Part shown: positions 1 through 8,968 of the stretch, piece by piece
Layout of the letters: each line of letters starts with the position of its first letter
Position numbering within the stretch: position 1 is the stretch's first letter
From: Comamonadaceae bacterium
GTDB taxonomy: Bacteria > Pseudomonadota > Gammaproteobacteria > Burkholderiales > Burkholderiaceae_C
Direction: 5' to 3'
Assembly (NCBI GenBank): GCA_947449025.1
Contig: CANFQF010000018.1
Coordinates: 1-32,893 of the forward strand
DNA length: 32,893 nucleotides
Translations under genes and position numbers: made by a program
The notes under the pieces: model-generated
Databases searched by the model: none
Told to the model about the DNA's origin: nothing
What the model saw: the letters and a program-made list of their open reading frames with translations, nothing else

Positions 1-832
1 AACCGCCGGTCTCCTCGGCATGCGCCAGACCCTGCACCGCGTCGCGGGCGATCGTGGTGTTGGTGGCGACCACACCGTCCATGCTGTGCCGAAGCAGGGT
101 GGCGGCGATGACCTGCACCTGGCCCTCGTCCAGGTCGGGCGCGATCTTGACGAAGAGGGGCACGCGGCGCCCCTGTGCTGCAGCCAGTGCCTCGCGACGC
201 TGGGCCAGTGCTCCCAGCAGGCTGTCGAGCGCCTCGTCCGACTGCAGGGCCCGCAGGTTTTTGGTGTTAGGGCTGGAAATGTTCACGGTCACATAGTCCG
301 CGTGGGGGTAGACGCCCTCCAGGCCAATCAGGTAGTCCTCGGTCGCCCGCTCGATCGGGGTGGCAGCGTTCTTGCCGATATTGAGGCCCAGTATCAGACT
401 GGGCGCCGGCCCCCCCGCGCGCTGGCGTACAGCCGAGCGGCGCACGTTGGCGACGAAGGCTTCCAGCCCCTCGTTGTTGAAGCCGAGGCGGTTGATCAGG
501 GCCTGCCTTTGCGGAAGGCGGAACATGCGGGGCTTGGGATTGCCGGGTTGGGGCAAGGGGGTGACAGTACCCACCTCGACGAAGCCGAAGCCCATGGCGG
601 CGAAGCCGTCGATGCAGCGCGCGTTCTTGTCCAGCCCGGCGGCCAAACCTACCCGGTTCGGAAAGCGCAGGCCGGCGATCTCCACCGGGTCCTCCACACG
701 GCGGGTCTGCCACAGGGCCTGCAGGGGCGTGCCTTGCAGCCGGGACAGGGCCGCGAGGGTGGCGTCATGGGCGCTTTCGGCGTCGAGGCAGAAGAGGGCG
801 GGTCGGGCGAGGGCGTAGGGCAGCAGGGCCAT
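1..832 (-). CDS. pyrD: Dihydroorotate dehydrogenase (quinone), class 2, truncated at the left window edge
   Basis: Reverse-strand translation from CAT at 830-832 reads [33 protein letters not shown]...[56 protein letters not shown]...NRLGFNNEG, the typical PyrD class 2 N-terminal half. The ORF track only listed antisense frames here. Confidence 0.95.
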   Translation of the reverse strand, partial: MALLPYALARPALFCLDAESAHDATLAALSRLQGTPLQALWQTRRVEDPVEIAGLRFPNRVGLAAGLDKNARCIDGFAAMGFGFVEVGTVTPLPQPGNPKPRMFRLPQRQALINRLGFNNEGLEAFVANVRRSAVRQRAGGPAPSLILGLNIGKNAATPIERATEDYLIGLEGVYPHADYVTVNISSPNTKNLRALQSDEALDSLLGALAQRREALAAAQGRRVPLFVKIAPDLDEGQVQVIAATLLRHSMDGVVATNTTIARDAVQGLAHAEETGG

Positions 833-869
833 GGATAATTCCGGCTTTATTTCCAGCCAGGATTGTCGC

Positions 870-1541
870 GTGACTCAGGATGAATTGAAGACGCTGGTCG
901 GCCAGGCCGCCCTGCACTACGTGGTGCCCGGAGAAATCGTGGGCGTGGGCACGGGTTCAACCGTCAACAAGTTCATCGAGGCCCTCGCCGGCATGCGTGA
1001 CCAGATTCCCGGCGCGGTCTCCAGCTCGCAGGCATCCACCGAGCGCCTGCAGGCCCTGGGGATCCGGGTCTTCGATGCCAACGAGGTCGGTGAGTTGGCC
1101 GTCTACATTGACGGCGCCGACGAGATCGATGGGCGGGGTTTCATGATCAAGGGCGGCGGCGCGGCCCTGACCCGGGAGAAGATTGTTGCGGCGCAGTCCC
1201 GTAAATTCATCTGCATCGCCGACGAGTCCAAGCGCGTCGAGGTCCTGGGTCGTTTCCCGGTTCCGGTGGAGGTGATCCCGATGGCTGCCCGCCAGGTCGG
1301 GCGGCGCTTCGCAGCCCTGGGCGGCCAGGCGCAGTTGCGGATGAAGGACGGTCAGCCCCTAGTGACGGACAACGGCCAGCACATCCTGGACGTGAGCGGG
1401 CTGCAGGTCCGTGATCCCCTGGCCTTTGAGTCCGAGGTGAACCAGTGGCCCGGCGTGGTGACCGTGGGCATCTTCGCCCACCAGAAGGCCTCGGTCTGCC
1501 TGCTCGGTACGGCCAGGGGCGTCGAAACCCTGGCCTACTGA
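870..1541 (+). CDS. rpiA: Ribose-5-phosphate isomerase A
   Basis: In-frame GTG at 870 gives [18 protein letters not shown]...[16 protein letters not shown]...YIDGADEID...[15 protein letters not shown]...FICIADESK, matching RpiA including its canonical N-terminus. The ATG at 831 in the ORF track is probably an over-extension. Confidence 0.96.
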   Translation: MTQDELKTLVGQAALHYVVPGEIVGVGTGSTVNKFIEALAGMRDQIPGAVSSSQASTERLQALGIRVFDANEVGELAVYIDGADEIDGRGFMIKGGGAALTREKIVAAQSRKFICIADESKRVEVLGRFPVPVEVIPMAARQVGRRFAALGGQAQLRMKDGQPLVTDNGQHILDVSGLQVRDPLAFESEVNQWPGVVTVGIFAHQKASVCLLGTARGVETLAY

Positions 1542-1544
1542 GGC

Positions 1545-2027
1545 TCAGCCGAAGATCGCTGCGCCGTCTTGCCCGGCCATCGGATGCGCCGGAGGTGCCA
1601 TTGGCTCCTCGGTGCCGGCAGCGATTTCGGGCAAGCGCTTTTTCCAGCGCTCGGTCTGATTGACAAAACCCTCGACCCATTTCTCGAAGCCTGCCTCGTC
1701 CAGCACCGCGATCGGGCGGCGGTCGGCCAGGATGATGCCGCCGGTGAGCTCCTCCAGCCCGAGGGTCGCACCATCGGTGCGGTGCCAGTAGAGGTTGGCG
1801 ATCATCAGCTCGCGCATGACGCGGTCCGTCGACTCGCCCGGCATCTCGTCGAGGTAGGCCGAGAGGATGAGCTGCCCTCCATTGCCATCGAACTCGATAT
1901 TGAGGACGATGTTCTCATCGAACAGCAGCACGCAACTGTGAGTCACGTCGTCGAGCTTGAGCTCGGCCAGGTTGAGGGTTTTTCCGAGGCTGCTAATGAG
2001 CTGCTCGGCGATGGCGCGGTGATTCAT
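1545..2027 (-). CDS. CesT/Tir-chaperone-family-like (type III secretion chaperone fold) protein
   Basis: 160 aa: MNHRAIAEQLISSLGKTLNLAELKLDDVTHSCVLLFDENIVLNIEFDGNGGQLILSAYLDEMP...VMRELMIANLYWHRTDGATLGLEELTGGIILADRRPI. The length and the 'ANLYWHRTDGATLGL..GGIILADR' pattern resemble the CesT family. No T3SS genes are nearby. Confidence 0.6.
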   Translation of the reverse strand: MNHRAIAEQLISSLGKTLNLAELKLDDVTHSCVLLFDENIVLNIEFDGNGGQLILSAYLDEMPGESTDRVMRELMIANLYWHRTDGATLGLEELTGGIILADRRPIAVLDEAGFEKWVEGFVNQTERWKKRLPEIAAGTEEPMAPPAHPMAGQDGAAIFG

Positions 2028-2492
2028 GGAATGCCTTTCGATCTGGGCGAGTGGACTGGAGAGAAATCTTCAAGCGTGAAGGCGTTGCACGCCGCGGGAC
2101 GCGGCCATGCGGCGCCAACGCGCTCGCACGCGCCGCATGCGGCCAATCAGGCGTGAGGCGAGGCTGGGGGGATCAAACTGTGGATGGCCACTGGGCATGC
2201 GCCACTCTGTATGCGGCGCTGCAAGGGTGCCCAGGGGATGCAAGGCTGCGAGGGCGCTGGCCTGACCCAAGTTCACCCGCTGGGGGTGCATGGGTGGGTG
2301 CCACGTTGTCTGTCGTGGCGAGTATGTTGGCGTGGGCGTGTGCGTGTGCGCCGACTTGTGCATGAGGCTCCTCCGTTTCCTGTGATGCAGCCGGCATTGG
2401 CCAGCCGAGCTTTCAGTAACGGAGGGACTCGCGGTGTTCCCAGGGACGACACCACCCGGTGGCCCGCGCCAGGCCGGCCGGGTGCTTGATCC

Positions 2493-4523
2493 TCAGGCCA
2501 TGCCCTGGTGCCGCAGCAGCGCGTCGAGTTGGGGCTCGCGTCCGCGAAAGGCCCGGAAGGATTCCATCGCCGGTCGGCTGCCGCCGACCTCTAGGATCGC
2601 CTCCCTGTAGCGGCGGCCAGTTTCCCGGCTGGGGTTACCTTCGGCGTCCATGCTCTCCTCGAAGGCGGCATAGGCATCGGCCGAGAGCACTTCGGCCCAC
2701 TTGTAGCTGTAGTAGCCCGCCGCGTAGCCGCCGGCAAAGATATGGCTGAAGGTATGGGCGCTGCGGTTGAAGGCGGGCGGCTGCAGCACGGCCACTTCCT
2801 CGCGCACCTGCCGCTGCAGGGGCATGAAGTCCTGCGCCGGGTCGTGCTCGGCATGCAGGCGCATGTCGAACAAGGAAAACTCGATCTGGCGCAGGGTCTG
2901 CAGCCCACTCTGGAAGTTGCGCGCAGCCAGCATTTTGTCGAACAGCGCCCGGGGCAGGGGCTGACCTGTTTCCACATGGGCCGTCATGTGTCGCAGCACG
3001 CTCCACTCCCAGCAGAAGTTCTCCATGAACTGGCTGGGCAATTCCACCGCGTCCCATTCGACGCCGCTGATGCCCGAAACGTCGTGCTCCTGGACCTGGG
3101 TGAGCAGGTGGTGCAGCCCATGGCCGAACTCGTGGAAGAGCGTGATGACATCGTCGTGCGTGAGCAGAGGCGGCTGGCCATTGACGCCCTCCGCGAAGTT
3201 GCACACCAGATGCGCCACAGGCATTTGCAGACGGCCGTCATCGGGGCGCAGCCACCTGGCGCGCACATCGTCCATCCAGGCGCCGCCGCGTTTGCCTGCG
3301 CGGGCAGACGGGTCCAGATAGAACTGGCCGATGGTTAGGCCGCCACGCTCGAGGCGGTAGAACTCGACGCCGGGGTGCCAGGTCGGCGCCTGGTCGCGGC
3401 GAATCTCGACCTCAAACAGGGTTTCGACGATCTTGAACAAGCCCGCCAGCACCTTGGGGGCGGTGAAGTACTGCTTGACCTCCTGCTCGCTGAAGGCATA
3501 GCGGTCCTCCTTGAGCTTTTCGGCCAGATAGGGCCAGTCCCAGGCCTGTGGATCGGCCAGGCTCAGGGCGCGGCTGGCGAACGCCCGCATGTCCGCCAGG
3601 TCCCGCTCGGCGTAGGGCCTGGCCTTGCCCGCCAGCTCGCGCAGGAAGCTCATCACTTCAGCGGGGGATTTCGCCATCTTGGGGACCAGGGACACCTCGG
3701 CGAAGTTGTCGTATCCGAGCAGGCGAGCCTCTTCGCGGCGCAAGGCCAGCAGCTCGCGAATGTTGGCGTCGTTGTCAAAGCGGGCGAGATCACCCTCGGC
3801 CTGATCGCTGGCACGGGTGACATAGGCCCGATAGAGGCGCTCACGCAGCGCGCCGTCGTGCCCGAACTGCATCACTGGCAGGTAGCAGGGCATCTTGAGG
3901 GTGAGCTTGTGGCCGTCCTTGCCCTCGGCCTGTGCGGCGGCCCGTGCCGCCTGGACCACGTCGGCTGGGACGCCCGCCAACTCGCTCTCGCTGGCGTAAT
4001 AGGCCCATGCGTCGGTAGCGTCGAGCGCGTTTTCACTGAACTTTTGTCCGAGCTCGGCCTGACGCTCCTGGATCTGTGCGAAGCGTGTCTTGGCCTCACC
4101 GGTCAGCTCGGCACCGCCCAGAACGAAGCTGCGCATGGCGTTGTGGTGTGCCTGGCGCTGTTCCGCGTTCAAGGAGGCGGTGTCGATCGCCTTGTACTTG
4201 GCATAAAGGCGCTCGTCGCTGCCCAGGCGGGTCCAGAAGTCGGTCACGCGCGGCAGGGCGGCGTTGTAGGCGGCGCGAAGCTCTGGGGTGTCGGCGACGC
4301 CATTGAGATGGCTGACCGCACCCCAGGCGCGGCCGAGCCGTTCGGTGGCGACGTCCAGCGTCTTGGCCAGCGCGTGCCAGCTGGCGGGGAAGTCCGCCGC
4401 GGTGACCGCCTCCAGCGCCTGATCGCATTCGGCCAGCAGTTGGTCCACTGCGGGCGCTACATGCTCGGGGAGGATTCGGTCGAAGAGGGGGAGGTCGCTG
4501 AAGTCAAGGAGTGGATTGCTCAT
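2493..4523 (-). CDS. prlC: M3 family metallopeptidase (oligopeptidase A-like)
   Basis: Long ORF with zinc-site motif HEFGHGLHHLLT and an M3-family C-terminus (SHIFAGGYAAGYYSYKWAEVLSADAYAAFEE). The internal Met at 4523 gives MSNPLLDFSDLPLF, like other OpdA proteins. The ORF track starts at 4532. Confidence 0.94.
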   Translation of the reverse strand: MSNPLLDFSDLPLFDRILPEHVAPAVDQLLAECDQALEAVTAADFPASWHALAKTLDVATERLGRAWGAVSHLNGVADTPELRAAYNAALPRVTDFWTRLGSDERLYAKYKAIDTASLNAEQRQAHHNAMRSFVLGGAELTGEAKTRFAQIQERQAELGQKFSENALDATDAWAYYASESELAGVPADVVQAARAAAQAEGKDGHKLTLKMPCYLPVMQFGHDGALRERLYRAYVTRASDQAEGDLARFDNDANIRELLALRREEARLLGYDNFAEVSLVPKMAKSPAEVMSFLRELAGKARPYAERDLADMRAFASRALSLADPQAWDWPYLAEKLKEDRYAFSEQEVKQYFTAPKVLAGLFKIVETLFEVEIRRDQAPTWHPGVEFYRLERGGLTIGQFYLDPSARAGKRGGAWMDDVRARWLRPDDGRLQMPVAHLVCNFAEGVNGQPPLLTHDDVITLFHEFGHGLHHLLTQVQEHDVSGISGVEWDAVELPSQFMENFCWEWSVLRHMTAHVETGQPLPRALFDKMLAARNFQSGLQTLRQIEFSLFDMRLHAEHDPAQDFMPLQRQVREEVAVLQPPAFNRSAHTFSHIFAGGYAAGYYSYKWAEVLSADAYAAFEESMDAEGNPSRETGRRYREAILEVGGSRPAMESFRAFRGREPQLDALLRHQGMA

Positions 4524-4639
4524 GCCGCTCATTTTGCGGCATGGCCGCAGGCTTCAAGGGCAAGAGGCGATTGAATCTGGCGATGGCGCCCATCGTCCGC
4601 GCGCAGCAGACCCTGGGAGCGGCGGAACGGGCCAGAGCC

Positions 4640-5491
4640 TCAGTCCCTGGCCCGTTCCGCCGCCTCTAGGGTGTTGACCAGGAGCATGGCGCGGGTCATG
4701 GGCCCGACGCCGCCGGGAACCGGGGTGATCCAGCCGGCCACCTGCCGCACGCCTTCAAAGTCGACGTCGCCGCAGAGCTTGCCCTCGTCGTTGCGGTTCA
4801 TGCCGACATCGATCACCACCGCTCCGGGCTTGACCATGTCTGCGGTGAGCACGTTGCGCTTGCCGACCGCGGCGACGACCACATCAGCCTGTCGGGTGAG
4901 TGCAGCCAAATCGGCCGTAGCGCTGTGACAAATGGTCACGGTGGCATTTTTCTGCAAAAGCATCAGCGCCATCGGCTTGCCCACGATGTTGCTTCGGCCG
5001 ATGACGACAGCATGCTTGCCGCGCAGGTCATACCCGATCGACTCGAGCATCTTCATGCAGCCATAGGGGGTGCAGGGCCAGAAGCCAGGCTGGCCCACCA
5101 TCAAGGCGCCGGCGCTGGCGACGTGGAATCCATCCACATCCTTGGCTGGTGAGATGGTCTCGATGACCTTGTGCGTGTCCATGTGCTTGGGCAAGGGCAA
5201 CTGCACCAGAATCCCATGCACCTGGGGGTCGGCATTGAGCGCGCGGATGCGACCCAGCAGGGCAGCCTCGGCCAGATCAGCCGGGTAGGTCTCGAGGGTG
5301 GCTGCCAGCCCGGTCTCGGTGCTGTCCTTGACCTTGTGCTTGGTGTAGACCTGACTGGCCGGGTCTTCACCCACCAAGATGATGTGAAGCTTGGGCTCCA
5401 CGCCGCGTGCCTTGAGCGCCGCGGTGCGATGTGCCACCTCGGCTCGGATCTGTCGGGAAAGGTCGTTGCCGTCAATCAGTTGGGCGGTCAT
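4640..5491 (-). CDS. folD: Bifunctional methylenetetrahydrofolate dehydrogenase/methenyltetrahydrofolate cyclohydrolase
   Basis: 283 aa with FolD signatures: [72 protein letters not shown]. Confidence 0.97.
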   Translation of the reverse strand: MTAQLIDGNDLSRQIRAEVAHRTAALKARGVEPKLHIILVGEDPASQVYTKHKVKDSTETGLAATLETYPADLAEAALLGRIRALNADPQVHGILVQLPLPKHMDTHKVIETISPAKDVDGFHVASAGALMVGQPGFWPCTPYGCMKMLESIGYDLRGKHAVVIGRSNIVGKPMALMLLQKNATVTICHSATADLAALTRQADVVVAAVGKRNVLTADMVKPGAVVIDVGMNRNDEGKLCGDVDFEGVRQVAGWITPVPGGVGPMTRAMLLVNTLEAAERARD

Positions 5492-5503
5492 GAAGTGGCC
5501 TGT

Positions 5504-5532
5504 GAAGTAAAGCCGCCCGCGATTGCGGGCGG
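5504..5532 (-). terminator. Putative intrinsic terminator downstream of the response regulator gene
   Basis: On the minus strand CCGCCCGC-AATC-GCGGGCGG (perfect 8-bp stem at 5513-5520/5525-5532) is followed by CTTTACTTC, a weak U-tract. Confidence 0.5.
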
Positions 5533-5571
5533 ACTCGGGGAGGGTGGGTGGCTTATTTGGCGGTGGTGTGC

Positions 5572-6198
5572 TCAGGCCTTGACCGCGGCCTGCCCCAGGG
5601 CAATCTTGAGCAGATCGGCCACGGTGTTCGCATTGAGCTTTTCCATGATGTTGGCGCGATGCGCCTCCACCGTCTTGATGCTGATGCCGAGATCGTCGGC
5701 AATTTGCTTGTTGAGGCGGCCGGCCACGATGCGCTCGAGGACCTGGCCCTCGCGCGAGGTGAGCTTGGCCAGCAGGGCGTCGCGGCTGACGGCGCTCTGG
5801 TGATCGGCAAAAGCCAACCGGGCGTGTTCGAGCATGCGTTCGACCAGGCCCAGAAGTTCTTCTTCCTTGAACGGCTTCTGGATGAAATCCATGGCTCCCT
5901 TTTTCATCGTCCCCACCGCCATGGGCACGTCGCCGTGGCCAGTGATGAAGACGATAGGCAAGGGGGAGCGGCGCTCGATCAGCTTGTCCTGCAACTCCAG
6001 ACCGGTCATCCCGCCCATGCGGATGTCGACAATCAGGCAGGCAACTTCACGCGGGTCGTAGCGGGAGAGAAAAGCCTCGGCCGACTCGAAGCAACGCACT
6101 CGGTAGTCCTTGCCTTCGAGAAGCCATTGGACCGAGTCGCGGACGGCTTCATCGTCGTCAACTACGTAAACGGTGCCCCGCTTCGGAATCAGGCTCAT
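5572..6198 (-). CDS. FixJ/NarL-type two-component response regulator (REC + LuxR-type HTH)
   Basis: From Met at 6198: [28 protein letters not shown]...[17 protein letters not shown]...[28 protein letters not shown]...[43 protein letters not shown]. Confidence 0.93.
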   Translation of the reverse strand: MSLIPKRGTVYVVDDDEAVRDSVQWLLEGKDYRVRCFESAEAFLSRYDPREVACLIVDIRMGGMTGLELQDKLIERRSPLPIVFITGHGDVPMAVGTMKKGAMDFIQKPFKEEELLGLVERMLEHARLAFADHQSAVSRDALLAKLTSREGQVLERIVAGRLNKQIADDLGISIKTVEAHRANIMEKLNANTVADLLKIALGQAAVKA

Positions 6199-8741
6199 GC
6201 AGTCACCCCCGTGCTCGTGTCGCTCATGTCTTGCGCTGCGTCGGGCTCGGGTATCCAGAAGGAAAACACGCAACCGACGACATCTGGGCCATTGTAGATG
6301 TTCTTGGCATCCATCCTCCCTCGGTGGGACTCCACGATAGACCGGCACAGATTCAGGCCGATGCCCATGCCTTCGGCCTTGGTCGAGAAGAATGCTTCGA
6401 ACAGGCGCTCCATGACCTGGGGTGCAAGGCCACGGCCGGAGTCCCGCACGGTGAACTCAACCCCCGGCAGGCCTTCGAGCGCCAGGCGCACCACGCGCAA
6501 TTCGACGTTACGCATAGGCGCCGGCCGGTTGGCGGAGTTGATGGATTCGGCCGCGTTCTTGAGCAAGTTGACCAACACCTGCTCAATCAGGATCGGGTCG
6601 ACCAGCAAACGGGGTAGCCGCGCGGCCACGTAGTGAGAAAGGCGCACGTTGTGCCTACGCAGTTCGATCTCGGCCAGCTCGACGGCTTCTCCCACCATCG
6701 AGGTGACATCCGAGGGTGTCCGATTGGGCTCGCTGCGTTTCACGAAACTGCGAATGCGCTGGATGATCTGGCCGGCGCGTTGGGCCTGGCGGGAAGTCTT
6801 TTCAAGCGCCGCCAGCAGGTCTGCCTCCTCGATCTGCCGGTCCTTGATACGGGACACCATGCCATTGCAGTAATTGCTGATGGCGGTCAGTGGCTGATTG
6901 AGTTCGTGCGCAACGCTGGAGGCCATTTCGCCCATGGTGATCAGGCGGCTGGCCGTCTGCGCACGTTCGGCCTGCTGCGCCGCAAGCGCCTCGGCACGTC
7001 GCCGGGCGGTGATGTCAGTCGCAATGACCATCTGTGCCAGCCGGCCGTCCACCCAGGTCAGATACCGGGTGCGGACCTCCAGCCATTTGTCGAGGCCCAC
7101 CATCAGGACTTCGGAGCTCTCCGACTGCACGTTTTCGATAGCGTCGGTCGGCAGCCCGGCCAGGGCATCGACTGCGTCGGCGACGGCCTCGCGCTGCGCG
7201 TCGCCAGTCGGGGCCGTCGGGCGGCCGGCGTCCGCCACGAGCGCCAGATGGCCCTCGCTCTGGCTGCCGAACCACTGGCGATAGAGCTTGTTGGCAAACA
7301 GCAATTCCTCGCTGCCCAGGGGTGCGACAGAGACAGAGGCGTCAAGGGCCTCCATCACCGTCGTGAACCGCTGGTGTGCCGCCTCCAGCTGCGCCCGGGT
7401 GCGATTGGGCTCGGTGATGTCGGTGACCGAGGTCATCCAGCCGGTCTGATGGCCCTGGGCGTCGACCAGCGGCGATACATACATCCGTGCATCGAAAATC
7501 GAGCTGTCTTTGCGCTTGACGCGCACCTGGAAGCCGCCCGGGATGGTCCGGCCCCTGAGTTCATCCTCCAGCCGGGCGGCCAGCATTTCCCGATCCGCGT
7601 CGGGCCAGTAGGGAAAGGGCGGCAGCAGGCCGACCAGCTCCTTCTCGCTCCAGCCGGTCATTTGGCAGAAGGCCGGGTTGACGTAGGTGATGCGGCCCTG
7701 CAGATCGAGCGCTCGCATGCCGGTGAGCATGGAGTTTTCCATCGCCCGTCGGAAGGTGGTTTCCGCGAGCAGGGCGCGCTGGGCCTGCAGCCGGCGACGG
7801 GTGTGGCGCCAGTTTCCGATCAGCGTCCAGGCCGTGAGGCTGCTGAGGGCCAGAACCAGCCAGAACAGTCCCGTCCCGACCAGACCCTGCGAGGTCCGCC
7901 AAGCCTGGGCGCGCAGCACCAGGCCGTTGCCCACAGGTGAGACGGGTACTTCGTAGGCGTTGATGCCGTCGTCGAGCCAAGGCAGCAAGCGGGCGGCCAT
8001 TCGGGGGGTGACCGATGAGCCCGCGAGCAGTTGGTTGTGTGCATCCAGCAGGGCGACCGCGTACTTGGCGGAGACCTCAGGTGGGACCGAGTAACGCAGC
8101 ACGGAGTCGATCGAGTACTCGGCCAGCAGCACACCGGTGAATCGATGCCGGTCGCCCAGGGGAATGTGCAACTGGAGCAGACCACCGTTCTCGGTACCGG
8201 CCGCCGGCTGGGAGTACACCGGCTGCATCAGCTCCCGCGCCACCCCGTACATGGCTTCGGCCTCCGTCCCGCGCAGTGGATCGCCGGGGATTCGCGGGGC
8301 CGACGAAAGCAGGCTGGGCGCCGCATGGCTGGACCTGACCCGACTTTTATCGTCGACCCAGGTGAGGGTCTGAAGTTCGGGGAATTGCAACTCCAGCACG
8401 TCGGCGCGTCCCGGAAACTCCTGCGGAGACACTTCGCGGTTGTTGATGTCATGGGCCAGACGCATCAACTGCTCTTGGCGCTCGAGCAGGCGCAAGCGCA
8501 TGCGCTGCTGGGCATACTCGACATCGCGTTTGATGGCCTCGGTTTCCCGCTCCTGTTCCTCGAGGCGCAGGTAAGAGAAGGCGGTGATGATGGCCGCCAG
8601 GAAAAGCACCACGGCGACCAGTGGCGCCAGCGTCGCGTAGCGGTCCTGGCGGGCGGCAGATTGGCTGCGCCACCAACGGCGCAGCACGGGCACCGGTGGG
8701 TCGATGTCCGAGGGGTCTGGCGTCGGGGCAGGTAGCGGCAT
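6195..8741 (-). CDS. Membrane PAS-domain sensor histidine kinase (FixL-like), partner of the adjacent response regulator
   Basis: Two predicted TM segments (LAPLVAVVLFLAAIITAF and GLFWLVLALSSLTAWTLIG) flank a periplasmic region, followed by PAS domains, H-box MASSVAHELNQPLTAISNYCNGM and N/G boxes (LLKNAAESI, RDSGRGLAP, GMGIGLNLCRSIVESHRG). Its stop overlaps the regulator start by 4 nt. Start chosen at internal Met 8741; the ORF track extends to 8840. Confidence 0.9.
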   Translation of the reverse strand: MPLPAPTPDPSDIDPPVPVLRRWWRSQSAARQDRYATLAPLVAVVLFLAAIITAFSYLRLEEQERETEAIKRDVEYAQQRMRLRLLERQEQLMRLAHDINNREVSPQEFPGRADVLELQFPELQTLTWVDDKSRVRSSHAAPSLLSSAPRIPGDPLRGTEAEAMYGVARELMQPVYSQPAAGTENGGLLQLHIPLGDRHRFTGVLLAEYSIDSVLRYSVPPEVSAKYAVALLDAHNQLLAGSSVTPRMAARLLPWLDDGINAYEVPVSPVGNGLVLRAQAWRTSQGLVGTGLFWLVLALSSLTAWTLIGNWRHTRRRLQAQRALLAETTFRRAMENSMLTGMRALDLQGRITYVNPAFCQMTGWSEKELVGLLPPFPYWPDADREMLAARLEDELRGRTIPGGFQVRVKRKDSSIFDARMYVSPLVDAQGHQTGWMTSVTDITEPNRTRAQLEAAHQRFTTVMEALDASVSVAPLGSEELLFANKLYRQWFGSQSEGHLALVADAGRPTAPTGDAQREAVADAVDALAGLPTDAIENVQSESSEVLMVGLDKWLEVRTRYLTWVDGRLAQMVIATDITARRRAEALAAQQAERAQTASRLITMGEMASSVAHELNQPLTAISNYCNGMVSRIKDRQIEEADLLAALEKTSRQAQRAGQIIQRIRSFVKRSEPNRTPSDVTSMVGEAVELAEIELRRHNVRLSHYVAARLPRLLVDPILIEQVLVNLLKNAAESINSANRPAPMRNVELRVVRLALEGLPGVEFTVRDSGRGLAPQVMERLFEAFFSTKAEGMGIGLNLCRSIVESHRGRMDAKNIYNGPDVVGCVFSFWIPEPDAAQDMSDTSTGVTA

Positions 8742-8968
8742 GGCGGGAACTAGTGTAGGCGGGCGCAGACGTGCCGGGAGATGTACGGCTGGCCCGCACG
8801 GCCAGCCGCCGCTGCTCCGCAGGCCGCGCCATTGCTGCAATGCGGCATCAAATAATCATAATGTGAAATGCTGTAGCGCTATTTGAAATCAACGGAATTT
8901 ATGTCACACTCGCTCCCGCGACGGTGATCCCGTCCGATTACAAACACGCTGCTTACGAGGAGACAAGC

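Noticed and set aside
20-838. 272-aa plus-strand ORF at the window start
   Set aside because: Antisense to pyrD, whose reverse-strand translation is clearly conserved.
2051-2749. Several short overlapping ORFs on both strands in the gap before prlC
   Set aside because: Repetitive Cys/His/Pro/Arg-rich translations with no family resemblance, overlapping on both strands; likely compositional.
3375-4574. 399-aa plus-strand ORF antisense to the M3 peptidase
   Set aside because: The peptidase with its HEFGH motif is on the opposite strand; this is a shadow ORF.
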